Assembly (NCBI GenBank): GCA_029550965.1
Contig: JAKPGJ010000022.1
Location: 29,389 to 93,388 of the forward strand
DNA: 64,000 nt
DNA from: Bacillota bacterium
GTDB lineage: Bacteria > Bacillota > Clostridia > Oscillospirales > CAG-382
Reading direction: 5' to 3'
Positions 8,172 to 15,464 of the stretch are shown in pieces. Positions within the stretch are counted from its first letter, which is position 1, and the number at the start of each line of letters is the position of its first letter. A program made the position numbers and the translations under genes. The notes below the pieces were generated by a model. The model saw only the letters and a list, made by a program, of their open reading frames with translations, was not told where the DNA came from and ran no database searches.

Positions 8172-9462
8172 TTTCAGAATCAAACAGTGCGGGCTGGAGT
8201 TTATCCGCGAAAAGCTCGCGCAGCCCTTTGGATTTAAGGGTAGGTACCTAAACGAGCTGTGGCAGGTTGTCGTGCGCATAAAAAGCGACCGTTTTACGGC
8301 GGTCTGCCCTTCGGTCGAGAGCGTATTGTGGTCGGACAGCCATGTTTTCGGCGAGAACCCGCCCGCCGCTTCCAGCGCGATGATGATGCTGGTTACCAAC
8401 CGGGCGCTTAAAATGCTGGAGGGCTTTGAGGTGGACACGCCCGAAGCCGTCATAGAGGAACTTGTCCCCGAGCTGGAGAAGTACGCCGCCGCGGTCTGCG
8501 GCAGGCCAGTCGCGCAGACTTTCGTGCTCAACGCGCTGGTCGGAATCGATTACGCGCTATGGACTTTGTACGCAAAGGAAAACGGAATTTCGGACTTTGA
8601 CGGGATTATTCCGGAATACGCGAAAGACGCTTTGTCCGCAAAGCATGAAAAGTTGGCGCACATTCCGCTCATCAGCTACGCGGTGTCGGCGGAAGAACTT
8701 CGGAAAATACTCAACAGCGGCACCGCGCTAATCAAAATAAAAATCGGAAAAGCGACCGGCGCGGCGGCTTCGCAGGAAGAAGATATGCGCTCGATGCTCG
8801 AATGGGACAAAAACAGACTGACCGAGATACATAGCATCGCGTCGGAATACCAAACAGACCTGACAAAAAGCGGACATATTTTGTATTATCTGGACGCGAA
8901 CGGCAGGTATGACACCAAAGAGCGGCTGTGCGCTTTGCTCGAGCACGCGGAGAAAATCGGCGCGCTGAACCGAATCGCGCTGCTGGAGGAGCCGTTTGAG
9001 CAGGAGAACGAGGTGTATGTCGGCGACCTTCCGGTGGTGATCAACGCCGACGAATCGGCGCACAGTCTGGCGGACGTGCAGAAGCGGCTCGCGCTGGGCT
9101 ATAAGGCGGTCGCGCTCAAACCCATCGCAAAGACAATGTCGGTTTCTTTTAAAATGGCTGCGGCGATTCATGCGGCGGGCGGTCAATGCCTTTGCGCGGA
9201 TTTGACCGTAAACCCGCTGCTGGTCGAATGGAACAAGCAGTTCGCGGCGCGGATTCAGGCGCTTTCCGGCATGAAGACCGGCTGCCTGGAAGTGAACGGA
9301 CACCAAAATTATGTAAACTGGGAAGCGTTGAAAACGCTGCTTCCCGAAGGGCTGTCCTGTCCGCCGGAAAAGGACGGCGTTTTTACGCTGGGCGACGGTT
9401 TTTACGCGAACAGCGGCTCTTTGTTCGAACCGAACGGATACGCAAAATACTTTATCGACTGA
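8164..9462 (+). CDS. Enolase-superfamily protein (mandelate racemase/muconate lactonizing type)
   Basis: A 432-residue protein with an N-terminal capping domain and a C-terminal barrel. Superfamily residues appear in order: the K-x-K acid/base pair in LIKIKIG (about residue 187-193), metal ligands in YYLDANGRY, LLEEPFEQ and INADESAHS, and a further lysine in VALKPIAK. These enzymes abstract a proton alpha to a carboxylate. Substrate cannot be read from sequence. An insertion of about 50 residues lies between the KxK strand and the first Asp ligand. ATG 8164 overlaps coaD by eight bases. It is followed at once by a 2-hydroxyacid dehydrogenase, suggesting a small acid-catabolic pair. Confidence 0.78.
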   Translation: MSNFRIKQCGLEFIREKLAQPFGFKGRYLNELWQVVVRIKSDRFTAVCPSVESVLWSDSHVFGENPPAASSAMMMLVTNRALKMLEGFEVDTPEAVIEELVPELEKYAAAVCGRPVAQTFVLNALVGIDYALWTLYAKENGISDFDGIIPEYAKDALSAKHEKLAHIPLISYAVSAEELRKILNSGTALIKIKIGKATGAAASQEEDMRSMLEWDKNRLTEIHSIASEYQTDLTKSGHILYYLDANGRYDTKERLCALLEHAEKIGALNRIALLEEPFEQENEVYVGDLPVVINADESAHSLADVQKRLALGYKAVALKPIAKTMSVSFKMAAAIHAAGGQCLCADLTVNPLLVEWNKQFAARIQALSGMKTGCLEVNGHQNYVNWEALKTLLPEGLSCPPEKDGVFTLGDGFYANSGSLFEPNGYAKYFID

Positions 9463-9476
9463 AGAGGAATCAAAAA

Positions 9477-10466
9477 ATGGAAAAAATCGCATTGATCATG
9501 GGCGGCGGCTCAAGAAACATGGTTTTTAACGAGAAGTCGCTCAAAAGGCTTGAGAAAATCGGCGAGGTCGTTCTCAATAACGGCGGAACCGACAAGGAGA
9601 ACATAAAAAAGGTTATCAAAGGCGCGACCATCGCGGTGACGTCGTGGGGAAACACGGCGATTGATCAAGAAATTCTGGCGGAATGCCCGGATTTAAAAAT
9701 CGTCGCGCACGCGGCGGGCAGCGTAAAGCCGGTGGTTTCGGACGATTTGTGGGCGAAAGGCGTCCGCGTCGTCAGCAGCGCGTGCGTATTGAGCATGGGC
9801 GTTTCGGAAACCGCGGTCGGCTTTACCATCTCGGCGTCGAAGAACTTTTACGCGCTCAACGACGCGATGCACGCGGGTGAATGGCCGGCCGAAAGAGAGA
9901 ACATCAAAGACCTGTACGACCTGACCGTCGGCGTCGTCGGCGGCGGCTGGGCGGGACGCCATTATATCGAGCTGATGCGCGCGTACAGCGTGAACATCCT
10001 GCTGTACGACCCGTACGTTTCCGAGGAGCAGGCTGCCGAACTGGGCGCAAAGAAGGTTTCGTTTGAGGAGCTTCTTAAAGAGAGCGATATCGTTTCCATC
10101 CACGCGCCGTCCATACCCGAAACATACCATATGTTCAATAAAGACACATTGAAATTAATGAAAAAGGACGCGGTTTTAATCAACACCGCAAGAGGTTCTT
10201 TGATTGACGAGCAGGCGCTGTACGAGTTTATGAAAGCCGGCAATCTCAAGTATGCCTGCTTAGACGTATTTGACCCGGAACCGCCGAAAGCCGACAATCC
10301 TTTGCGCACGCTCAAGAACTGCATTATGACGCCGCACCTTGCGGGGCAGGCGAACAACGGGCTGAAAAAAATCGGACAGCATGTCTGCGAGGAGATTGAA
10401 AGACTGCTTGCCGGGCAGCAGCCGATTTGCGAAGTCACAAAGGAAATGCTCGCGACCATGGCGTAG
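9477..10466 (+). CDS. D-isomer-specific 2-hydroxyacid dehydrogenase family protein
   Basis: A 329-residue NAD(P)-dependent oxidoreductase. The dinucleotide loop is GVVGGGWAGRHYIELM (about residues 148-163), and the catalytic Arg, Glu and His occur in NTARGSLIDEQAL, CLDVFDPEPP and MTPHLAGQ. The family interconverts 2-hydroxy and 2-oxo acids (glycerate, phosphoglycerate, lactate and others). The ATG at 9477 has GAGG at 9463-9466 just after the stop of the enolase-like gene; longer in-frame extensions would overlap that gene. Pairing with the enolase-superfamily gene suggests consecutive steps on a sugar-acid substrate, which is inference. Confidence 0.85.
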   Translation: MEKIALIMGGGSRNMVFNEKSLKRLEKIGEVVLNNGGTDKENIKKVIKGATIAVTSWGNTAIDQEILAECPDLKIVAHAAGSVKPVVSDDLWAKGVRVVSSACVLSMGVSETAVGFTISASKNFYALNDAMHAGEWPAERENIKDLYDLTVGVVGGGWAGRHYIELMRAYSVNILLYDPYVSEEQAAELGAKKVSFEELLKESDIVSIHAPSIPETYHMFNKDTLKLMKKDAVLINTARGSLIDEQALYEFMKAGNLKYACLDVFDPEPPKADNPLRTLKNCIMTPHLAGQANNGLKKIGQHVCEEIERLLAGQQPICEVTKEMLATMA

Positions 10467-10490
10467 CGACGACAACAAGAGAAAACAGGC

Positions 10491-11486
10491 ATGAGAAAAC
10501 TATTGTGTTTGATTTTAACGCTGTGCGCGGTACTTACGTTTGCAGCCTGCACAAGAGGTTCAGCGATTGAAGTAAGTGAAGTGTCTGAAACGGATTCTTC
10601 GGAAGCAGATTCTGTAATAGAGACCTCCCGGGAAGAAAGCACGGTCAAGAACAATATTACTCCGCTTTTATGGAAGGTAACAAACAATGACAGCGGCGCG
10701 GTGGTTTGGCTTTTTGGATCCAGCTTGGCAGACGAAAAAGCCTTTCCGCTGCCCGACGCGGTCATGTCTGCTTATGAATCATCTGAGAACCTTATAGTGC
10801 TGCATAACTTTGCGGAAGAGAATATTGACGTAGAAAAAGTACTAAAGGAATTTGAATATCCAGACGGCTCTTCGATAAAAAAGCATATTCCCGAAGACAT
10901 CTATCAAAAAGCCAACAGAATCGTATATAATGCTTACGGGACGTCAGGCTCTGTCGCTTTGGATGGCTTCAAGCCGATTATGTGGGTAACTGAAATCGAG
11001 AAAGTATATACGCTCGATTCTACTTTCACCGACAGCATAGATTCCTATTTTATTACACAGGCGCAAAAAGACAAAAAGCACTATTTTGCCCTTGAAGATT
11101 ATAATTCACTTATAAAGCAGTTTACAAATCTTTCGGATGCGCTGCAGGTATTCCTTTTAAAGCGGATAATAAACATTAATGCTGCGGAGTATATAAAACA
11201 GCTATCGAATCTTTACGACGCCTGGTCGGTCGGCGCCGCCGGATTCATCGAACAATACTTTTTTGATACGAACGGATATACGCAGGAAGAACAGAGGCTG
11301 CTCTCAGAATACAATAAAATATTCTATGAGGATAAAATCATAAGAATTGACGAGGCTTTACAGGAATACCTCTCTATCAAAACAAGCGTGTTCGCCTGCA
11401 TCAGTATTGAGCATTTCGTCGGCGAAAAAGGCGTTGTCAAACTGCTGACCGACGCCGGATACCAAGTAGAACGGGTATATACGTAA
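10491..11486 (+). CDS. TraB/GumN family lipoprotein, catalytic motifs lost
   Basis: A 331-residue predicted lipoprotein: basic N-terminus, hydrophobic core and an FAAC lipobox (Cys about 20), a Ser/Glu-rich linker, then a TraB/GumN (Tiki-like) fold. It is a tandem paralog of the next gene, but the first GxxH motif reads GSSLADE instead of GSIHIADE (His gone and one residue missing), and the second reads SIEH instead of GLGH. It is therefore probably not an active metal-dependent hydrolase. The reading frame is intact, so it is kept as a coding gene rather than a pseudogene. It may bind its partner or substrate; no function is established. Confidence 0.75.
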   Translation: MRKLLCLILTLCAVLTFAACTRGSAIEVSEVSETDSSEADSVIETSREESTVKNNITPLLWKVTNNDSGAVVWLFGSSLADEKAFPLPDAVMSAYESSENLIVLHNFAEENIDVEKVLKEFEYPDGSSIKKHIPEDIYQKANRIVYNAYGTSGSVALDGFKPIMWVTEIEKVYTLDSTFTDSIDSYFITQAQKDKKHYFALEDYNSLIKQFTNLSDALQVFLLKRIININAAEYIKQLSNLYDAWSVGAAGFIEQYFFDTNGYTQEEQRLLSEYNKIFYEDKIIRIDEALQEYLSIKTSVFACISIEHFVGEKGVVKLLTDAGYQVERVYT

Positions 11487-11534
11487 AGAATGACCCTTTG
11501 CCGCAATCAAAATATGATGGAGAAGGAATGTTTT

Positions 11535-12557
11535 ATGAAAAAACTATTATGCCTGTTACTGGCGCTGATAACCCTGTTTTCGCTGGTTTCCTGCCGCGTG
11601 GCGAGAGGGATGCCGCTTGCGGATTTCAGCGACGTTTCTTCGACAGAGGTCAGCTTCGCGGATGAAAGTACGGTTGACGCAATCGACAGCGGTATTACGC
11701 CGCTGTTTTGGAAGGTAAAAAGCAAAGACGGAAACAACGTGCTTTGGCTGTTCGGTTCGATTCACATTGCCGACGAAAGCCTATATCCGCTGCCGGACGT
11801 GATCCTTACGGCATATGCGTCCTGCGACGCGCTCGCCGTCGAGTGCAACATCGTCGACGACAGTATAGGCGCGTCCGAATTAATGAAAAAAGCAGCGTAT
11901 TCCGACGGCACGACGATACAGGACCATATTTCCCAAGAGGTTTATCTGGACGCGAAGAAGATTCTGACGGACGCTTATGGCAGCGTCGTGGTTTCACAGC
12001 TTGACCAATACAAACCGTATTTATGGTATTCGTTTATAGATGAGATTTACAGGTCAAAGAGCCGCCTGAAAAGCGAATACGGCATCGATATGTATTTCAT
12101 ACAAAAATGCAGGACCGATAAAAAAGAGCTTATCGAGATTGAATCGGTAGAGTTTCAAACCAACATGCTGTTCGGTTTTCCGGACGACGTTCAGGAGCTA
12201 ATGCTTGCCGAAATCGTGAGAGCCGGGCAGGAAATTTACATAAAGGGAATTGAGGAACTCTACGAAGCGTGGATGACCGGCGACATCGAAAAACTCGAGA
12301 AGATACTGTTGGATGACGACTTGTCGGGCTATACCGAGAAGGAAATCCAAGCGATTGAAAAATACAACAAAGCGGTTATTACAGACCGAAATCTCAACAT
12401 GGCGGAAAAAGCGAAAGAATACCTATCGCAGGGAAAGAACGTATTCTACGTCGTCGGTTTGGGGCATATGATCGGCGAAAAGGGCATTGTTCAGCTGCTC
12501 AAGGACGCCGGTTACGAGGTCGAGCTGATTCCGATCAACGCAAAGAACAGTCTGTAA
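11535..12557 (+). CDS. TraB/GumN family lipoprotein (GxxH motifs intact)
   Basis: A 340-residue predicted lipoprotein with a signal peptide and an LVSC lipobox, then the TraB/GumN fold. Both hallmark motifs are present: LFGSIHIADE near residue 76 and VVGLGHMIGEKG near the C-terminus. Family members related to Tiki are thought to be metal-dependent proteases, but bacterial GumN-like proteins have no firm substrate. The start at 11535 has AGAAGGAA at 11521-11528; an upstream in-frame ATG lacks such a site. It lies 48 bases after its degenerate paralog and ends at a strong terminator. Confidence 0.82.
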   Translation: MKKLLCLLLALITLFSLVSCRVARGMPLADFSDVSSTEVSFADESTVDAIDSGITPLFWKVKSKDGNNVLWLFGSIHIADESLYPLPDVILTAYASCDALAVECNIVDDSIGASELMKKAAYSDGTTIQDHISQEVYLDAKKILTDAYGSVVVSQLDQYKPYLWYSFIDEIYRSKSRLKSEYGIDMYFIQKCRTDKKELIEIESVEFQTNMLFGFPDDVQELMLAEIVRAGQEIYIKGIEELYEAWMTGDIEKLEKILLDDDLSGYTEKEIQAIEKYNKAVITDRNLNMAEKAKEYLSQGKNVFYVVGLGHMIGEKGIVQLLKDAGYEVELIPINAKNSL

Positions 12558-12570
12558 CAAGAAACAACGC

Positions 12571-12598
12571 CGGGCGGGTAAAACCCGCCCGTTTTTTT
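12571..12598 (+). terminator. Strong intrinsic terminator after the TraB/GumN pair
   Basis: A perfect 9-bp GC-rich stem (12571-12579 with 12583-12591), a 3-base loop and seven T residues at 12592-12598. Confidence 0.93.
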
Positions 12599-12706
12599 AG
12601 CTATTAGCGCTTGGCCTCGGCAGATTTGCCTGTTCGCCGCATGAAAATATACAACTTCAATAAAATCAACTGATAAATAATGCCGAAAATTATTTATAAT
12701 ATACTA

Positions 12707-12735
12707 TTGACAAAATCTATAATACCCTGTATAAT
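12707..12735 (+). promoter_or_regulatory. Perfect-consensus sigma-A promoter of metY
   Basis: TTGACA at 12707-12712 and TATAAT at 12730-12735 with a 17-bp spacer match the consensus completely. Transcription should begin near 12742, leaving a leader of about 200 nt before metY. A promoter this strong needs downstream control, fitting the leader described next. Confidence 0.88.
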
Positions 12736-12741
12736 CCAAAG

Positions 12742-12944
12742 CATATAATATTAATATGTTTACTATACTATTTGACAGAGGAGGCACATTTCCATGTTTT
12801 CCAGATACTCAATCATCTTTATCATGCTGAGGAGAAACTTCAGAAACGGTCGAATGTGCCGCGTAAGTACCCTCCTAACCGCTTAACACGATTCACGCTT
12901 ATTAAAAACAAAACTAAAAATTAATTACGAAAGAGGTACTTACG
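12742..12944 (+). promoter_or_regulatory. metY leader with two mutually adjacent helices that hide both ribosome binding sites
   Basis: Seen directly: 12783-12790 (GGCACATT) is a perfect complement of 12853-12860 (AATGTGCC), and 12862-12871 (CGTAAGTACC) is a perfect complement of 12935-12944 (GGTACTTACG). The first helix covers the last two bases of the upstream ORF's AGAGGAGG; the second covers the AGAGG of metY and ends one base before its ATG. One unpaired base (12861) separates them, so they could stack. The right strand of helix 1 contains the ORF's Met-Cys codons, and helix 2's left strand is the next three codons. Inference: a ribosome stalled at Met-Cys would keep helix 2 open and switch metY on. 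Confidence 0.7.
12794..12886 (+). CDS. 30-codon upstream ORF (putative leader peptide) of metY
   Basis: ATG at 12794 is preceded by AGAGGAGG (12777-12784) at a 9-base spacing, one of the best ribosome binding sites in the window, and the frame runs 30 codons to TAA at 12884-12886. The peptide has six Arg, three Met and a single Cys; its end reads RMCRVSTLLTA. Met21-Cys22 (12854-12859) is placed just before the sequence that pairs with the metY ribosome binding site. It ends 58 bases before metY. It is too short to resemble an enzyme; a cis-acting sensor of Met or Cys supply is the best reading. The CRVS core loosely recalls LCRVA leader peptides of actinobacterial sulfur genes, a comparison from memory only. 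Confidence 0.68.
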   Translation: MFSRYSIIFIMLRRNFRNGRMCRVSTLLTA

Positions 12945-14228
12945 ATGTCAAACGGAAAATATAAATTCGAAACATTACAGATACACGTCGGACAGGAGAT
13001 TCCGGATCCCGCTACGAACGCAAGAGCGGTTCCGATCTATCAGACGACATCCTATGTTTTCAAGGACTGCGCGCATGCCGCCGCGCTTTTTGGCCTCTCC
13101 GAGGCGGGCAACATTTACAGCCGGCTTACCAACCCCACCGAGGATATTTTTGAAAAAAGAATCGCTGCGCTGGAGGGCGGCGTTGCCGCGCTGGCGACCG
13201 CGTCCGGAGCCGCAGCGATCACCTATACGTTCCTGAACCTCGCGCAGGCGGGCGACCATATCGTTTCCGCAAAGACCATTTACGGCGGAACCTACAACCT
13301 GCTCGCGCATACGCTTCCGCAGTACGGCATTAAAACCACCTTTGTCGATCCGGACGTCGAAGGTTCGTTCGAAGCCGCGATTCAGGAAAACACCAAGGGA
13401 ATATTCATCGAGTCGCTCGGAAACCCGAACTCGAACGTAATCGACATCGAAAAGGTCGCCGCCATCGCGCACAAGCACAAGATTCCGCTAATTGTGGACA
13501 ACACGTTCGCGACGCCGTATCTTTTGCGCCCGATTGAGTACGGCGCGGACATTGTGGTGCATTCCGCGACCAAGTTCATCGGCGGTCACGGAACCGCTAT
13601 CGGCGGCGTCATCGTGGACAGCGGAAAATTCGACTGGATTGCCAGCGGCAAGTTCCCGTCGCTGGTCGAGCCGAACCCGTCTTATCACGGCATCAGCTTC
13701 GCGAAGGCGGTCGGGCCCGCGGCGTTCGTCACCAAGATTCGCGCGATTCTGCTGCGCGACACGGGCGCGTGCGTCGCTCCGCTGCACGCGTTCCTGTTCC
13801 TGCAGGGTCTCGAAACGCTCTCTCTGCGCGTCGAACGCCATGTTTACAACGCGCTGAAGGTTGTCGAATACCTCTCGAAGCATCCGAAGGTCGAAAAAGT
13901 AAACCATCCTTCTCTGCCCGACCATCCGAATCATGAGCTTTATAAGAATTATTTCCCGAACGGCGCGGGCTCGATCTTCACCTTTGAAATCAAGGGCGGC
14001 GCCGATACCGCGAAGCGCTTCATCGACCGGCTGGAGATTTTCTCGCTGCTCGCGAACGTCGCGGACGTAAAATCGCTGGTCATTCACCCGGCCTCCACGA
14101 CGCACTCGCAGCTGACCGAAAGCGAGCTGCTGGATCAGGGCATTAAGCCGAACACCATCCGGCTTTCCATCGGCACCGAGCATATCGACGACATTATCGC
14201 CGACCTCGAGCAGGCATTTGATAAATAG
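12945..14228 (+). CDS. metY: O-acetylhomoserine aminocarboxypropyltransferase (sulfhydrylase)
   Basis: The 427-residue PLP enzyme makes homocysteine from O-acetylhomoserine and sulfide, with possible activity on O-acetylserine. Cys/Met metabolism family features are clear: [43 protein letters not shown], the PLP lysine in [17 protein letters not shown] (about residue 205) and the C-terminal [12 protein letters not shown] and [14 protein letters not shown]. Length near 430 fits MetY rather than the shorter MetB/MetC. The ribosome binding site AGAGG at 12932-12936 sits inside a long-range helix with the leader. mnmA, another sulfur-using gene, follows. Confidence 0.94.
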   Translation: MSNGKYKFETLQIHVGQEIPDPATNARAVPIYQTTSYVFKDCAHAAALFGLSEAGNIYSRLTNPTEDIFEKRIAALEGGVAALATASGAAAITYTFLNLAQAGDHIVSAKTIYGGTYNLLAHTLPQYGIKTTFVDPDVEGSFEAAIQENTKGIFIESLGNPNSNVIDIEKVAAIAHKHKIPLIVDNTFATPYLLRPIEYGADIVVHSATKFIGGHGTAIGGVIVDSGKFDWIASGKFPSLVEPNPSYHGISFAKAVGPAAFVTKIRAILLRDTGACVAPLHAFLFLQGLETLSLRVERHVYNALKVVEYLSKHPKVEKVNHPSLPDHPNHELYKNYFPNGAGSIFTFEIKGGADTAKRFIDRLEIFSLLANVADVKSLVIHPASTTHSQLTESELLDQGIKPNTIRLSIGTEHIDDIIADLEQAFDK

Positions 14229-14231
14229 TGC

Positions 14232-14260
14232 TTGACATAAAAGCATAAAAGAAATAGAAT
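14232..14260 (+). promoter_or_regulatory. Sigma-A-type promoter upstream of mnmA
   Basis: TTGACA at 14232-14237 and TAGAAT at 14255-14260 are 17 bp apart, beginning four bases after the metY stop. Confidence 0.78.
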
Positions 14261-14273
14261 AATTAAAAATAGT

Positions 14274-14304
14274 AAAGTGTACTGTACGCTATACAGTACA
14301 CTTT
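14274..14304 (+). repeat. 13-bp perfect inverted repeat between the mnmA promoter and mnmA
   Basis: AAAGTGTACTGTA (14274-14286) and its exact complement (14292-14304) flank a 5-base loop. The dyad starts about 7 bases after the expected transcription start. It could be an operator, or as RNA a hairpin followed by TTTGCTTTT that ends metY transcripts or attenuates mnmA. The T-run is interrupted, so neither role is certain. Confidence 0.75.
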
Positions 14305-14344
14305 GCTTTTCCATATAGCCGATTTGGTAAAAAGAGGGGCTTCT

Positions 14345-15418
14345 ATGCAAAAGAGTGTAATCGCGGCAATGAGCGGCGGCGTGGACAGTTCGGTCGCGGC
14401 GTACCTGCTTGTCAAAGAAGGCTACAAGGTCATCGGCGCGACCATGAAGCTGTTTGAGAATCAGGACGTCGGCATCAGCCGGGACCATCCGTGCTGTTCG
14501 CTGGAAGATATCGACGACGCGCGCAGCGTTGCCGTAAAAATAGGCATACCATACTTTGTTTTTAATTTTACCGATTCCTTCAAGGAAGAAGTGATCGACC
14601 GCTTTGTCAAAGCGTACGAGAGCGGCGCGACGCCGAACCCCTGCATCGACTGCAACCGGTTTATGAAGTTCGATAAACTGCTGCGCCGGGCAGACGAGCT
14701 GGAGATGGATTACATCGCGACCGGTCATTACGCGAAAATCGAACACGACGCCGCAAGCGGCAGATACCTGCTAAAAAAAGCGGTCGATTTGACAAAGGAC
14801 CAGACATACGTGCTCGCCTTCATGACGCAGGAGCAGCTGAAGCGAACCATTTTTCCGCTCGGCGGGCTGAAAAAGACGGAGGTCCGGGAAATCGCGGAGG
14901 AAAACGGTTTTGTCAACGCGCACAAGCACGACAGCCAGGATATCTGCTTCGTGCGCAACAACGATTACGCCGGTTTTATCGAGTTCTATACGGGCAAACG
15001 CTATCCTGAAGGGGATTTCGTCGATAAGAACGGCAACGTTTTGGGCAGGCACAAAGGCATTATTCGATACACGATCGGACAGCGCAAGGGGCTTGGGCTT
15101 TCGCTTCCGCAGCCGATGTACGTCTGCGCGAAAAACGCGGACGACAACACCGTCGTGCTCTGCAGAAAGGAAGAACTGATCGCGAAGGATTTTTACGTCA
15201 CCGACATCAACCTGATCGCGGTGGATAAAATCGACAAGCCCATGCGCGTCATGGCGCGCACCCGCTACAACCAGAAAGAGCAGCCGGCGATTGTCGAGCA
15301 GGTAGGGGAGAACCGGCTGCATGTCGAGTTCGAAACGCCGCAGCAGCCCGCCGCGAAAGGGCAGGCGGCGGTACTCTATGACGGGGATATTGTTGTCGCT
15401 GGCGGAATCATCGAATAA
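14345..15418 (+). CDS. mnmA: tRNA-specific 2-thiouridylase MnmA
   Basis: MnmA (TrmU) adenylates U34 of tRNA-Lys, -Glu and -Gln and installs sulfur to give s2U34. The 357-residue protein has the PP-loop AAMSGGVDSSVAAYLL (residues about 7-22), the catalytic cysteines in TPNPCIDCNRFMKFD and in the later HDSQDICFV segment, and the C-terminal beta-barrel beginning near IRYTIGQRKGLG. The ATG at 14345 has GAGGGG at 14333-14338. A partner cysteine desulfurase is not adjacent; the sulfur link to metY is by position only. Confidence 0.95.
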   Translation: MQKSVIAAMSGGVDSSVAAYLLVKEGYKVIGATMKLFENQDVGISRDHPCCSLEDIDDARSVAVKIGIPYFVFNFTDSFKEEVIDRFVKAYESGATPNPCIDCNRFMKFDKLLRRADELEMDYIATGHYAKIEHDAASGRYLLKKAVDLTKDQTYVLAFMTQEQLKRTIFPLGGLKKTEVREIAEENGFVNAHKHDSQDICFVRNNDYAGFIEFYTGKRYPEGDFVDKNGNVLGRHKGIIRYTIGQRKGLGLSLPQPMYVCAKNADDNTVVLCRKEELIAKDFYVTDINLIAVDKIDKPMRVMARTRYNQKEQPAIVEQVGENRLHVEFETPQQPAAKGQAAVLYDGDIVVAGGIIE

Positions 15419-15421
15419 ATA

Positions 15422-15447
15422 AAAACCGCAGGAAACCCTGCGGTTTT
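15422..15447. terminator. Bidirectional terminator between mnmA and the surface protein gene
   Basis: An 11-bp stem (15422-15432 with 15437-15447) with an A-run on its left and T-run on its right serves both converging genes. Confidence 0.88.
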
Positions 15448-15464
15448 CTTATGTCTATGCGGAA

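Noticed and set aside
12600..12944. SAM-I (S-box) or other known sulfur riboswitch before metY
   Set aside because: No S-box core sequence or terminator hairpin is present; the upstream ORF and long-range helices explain the leader better.
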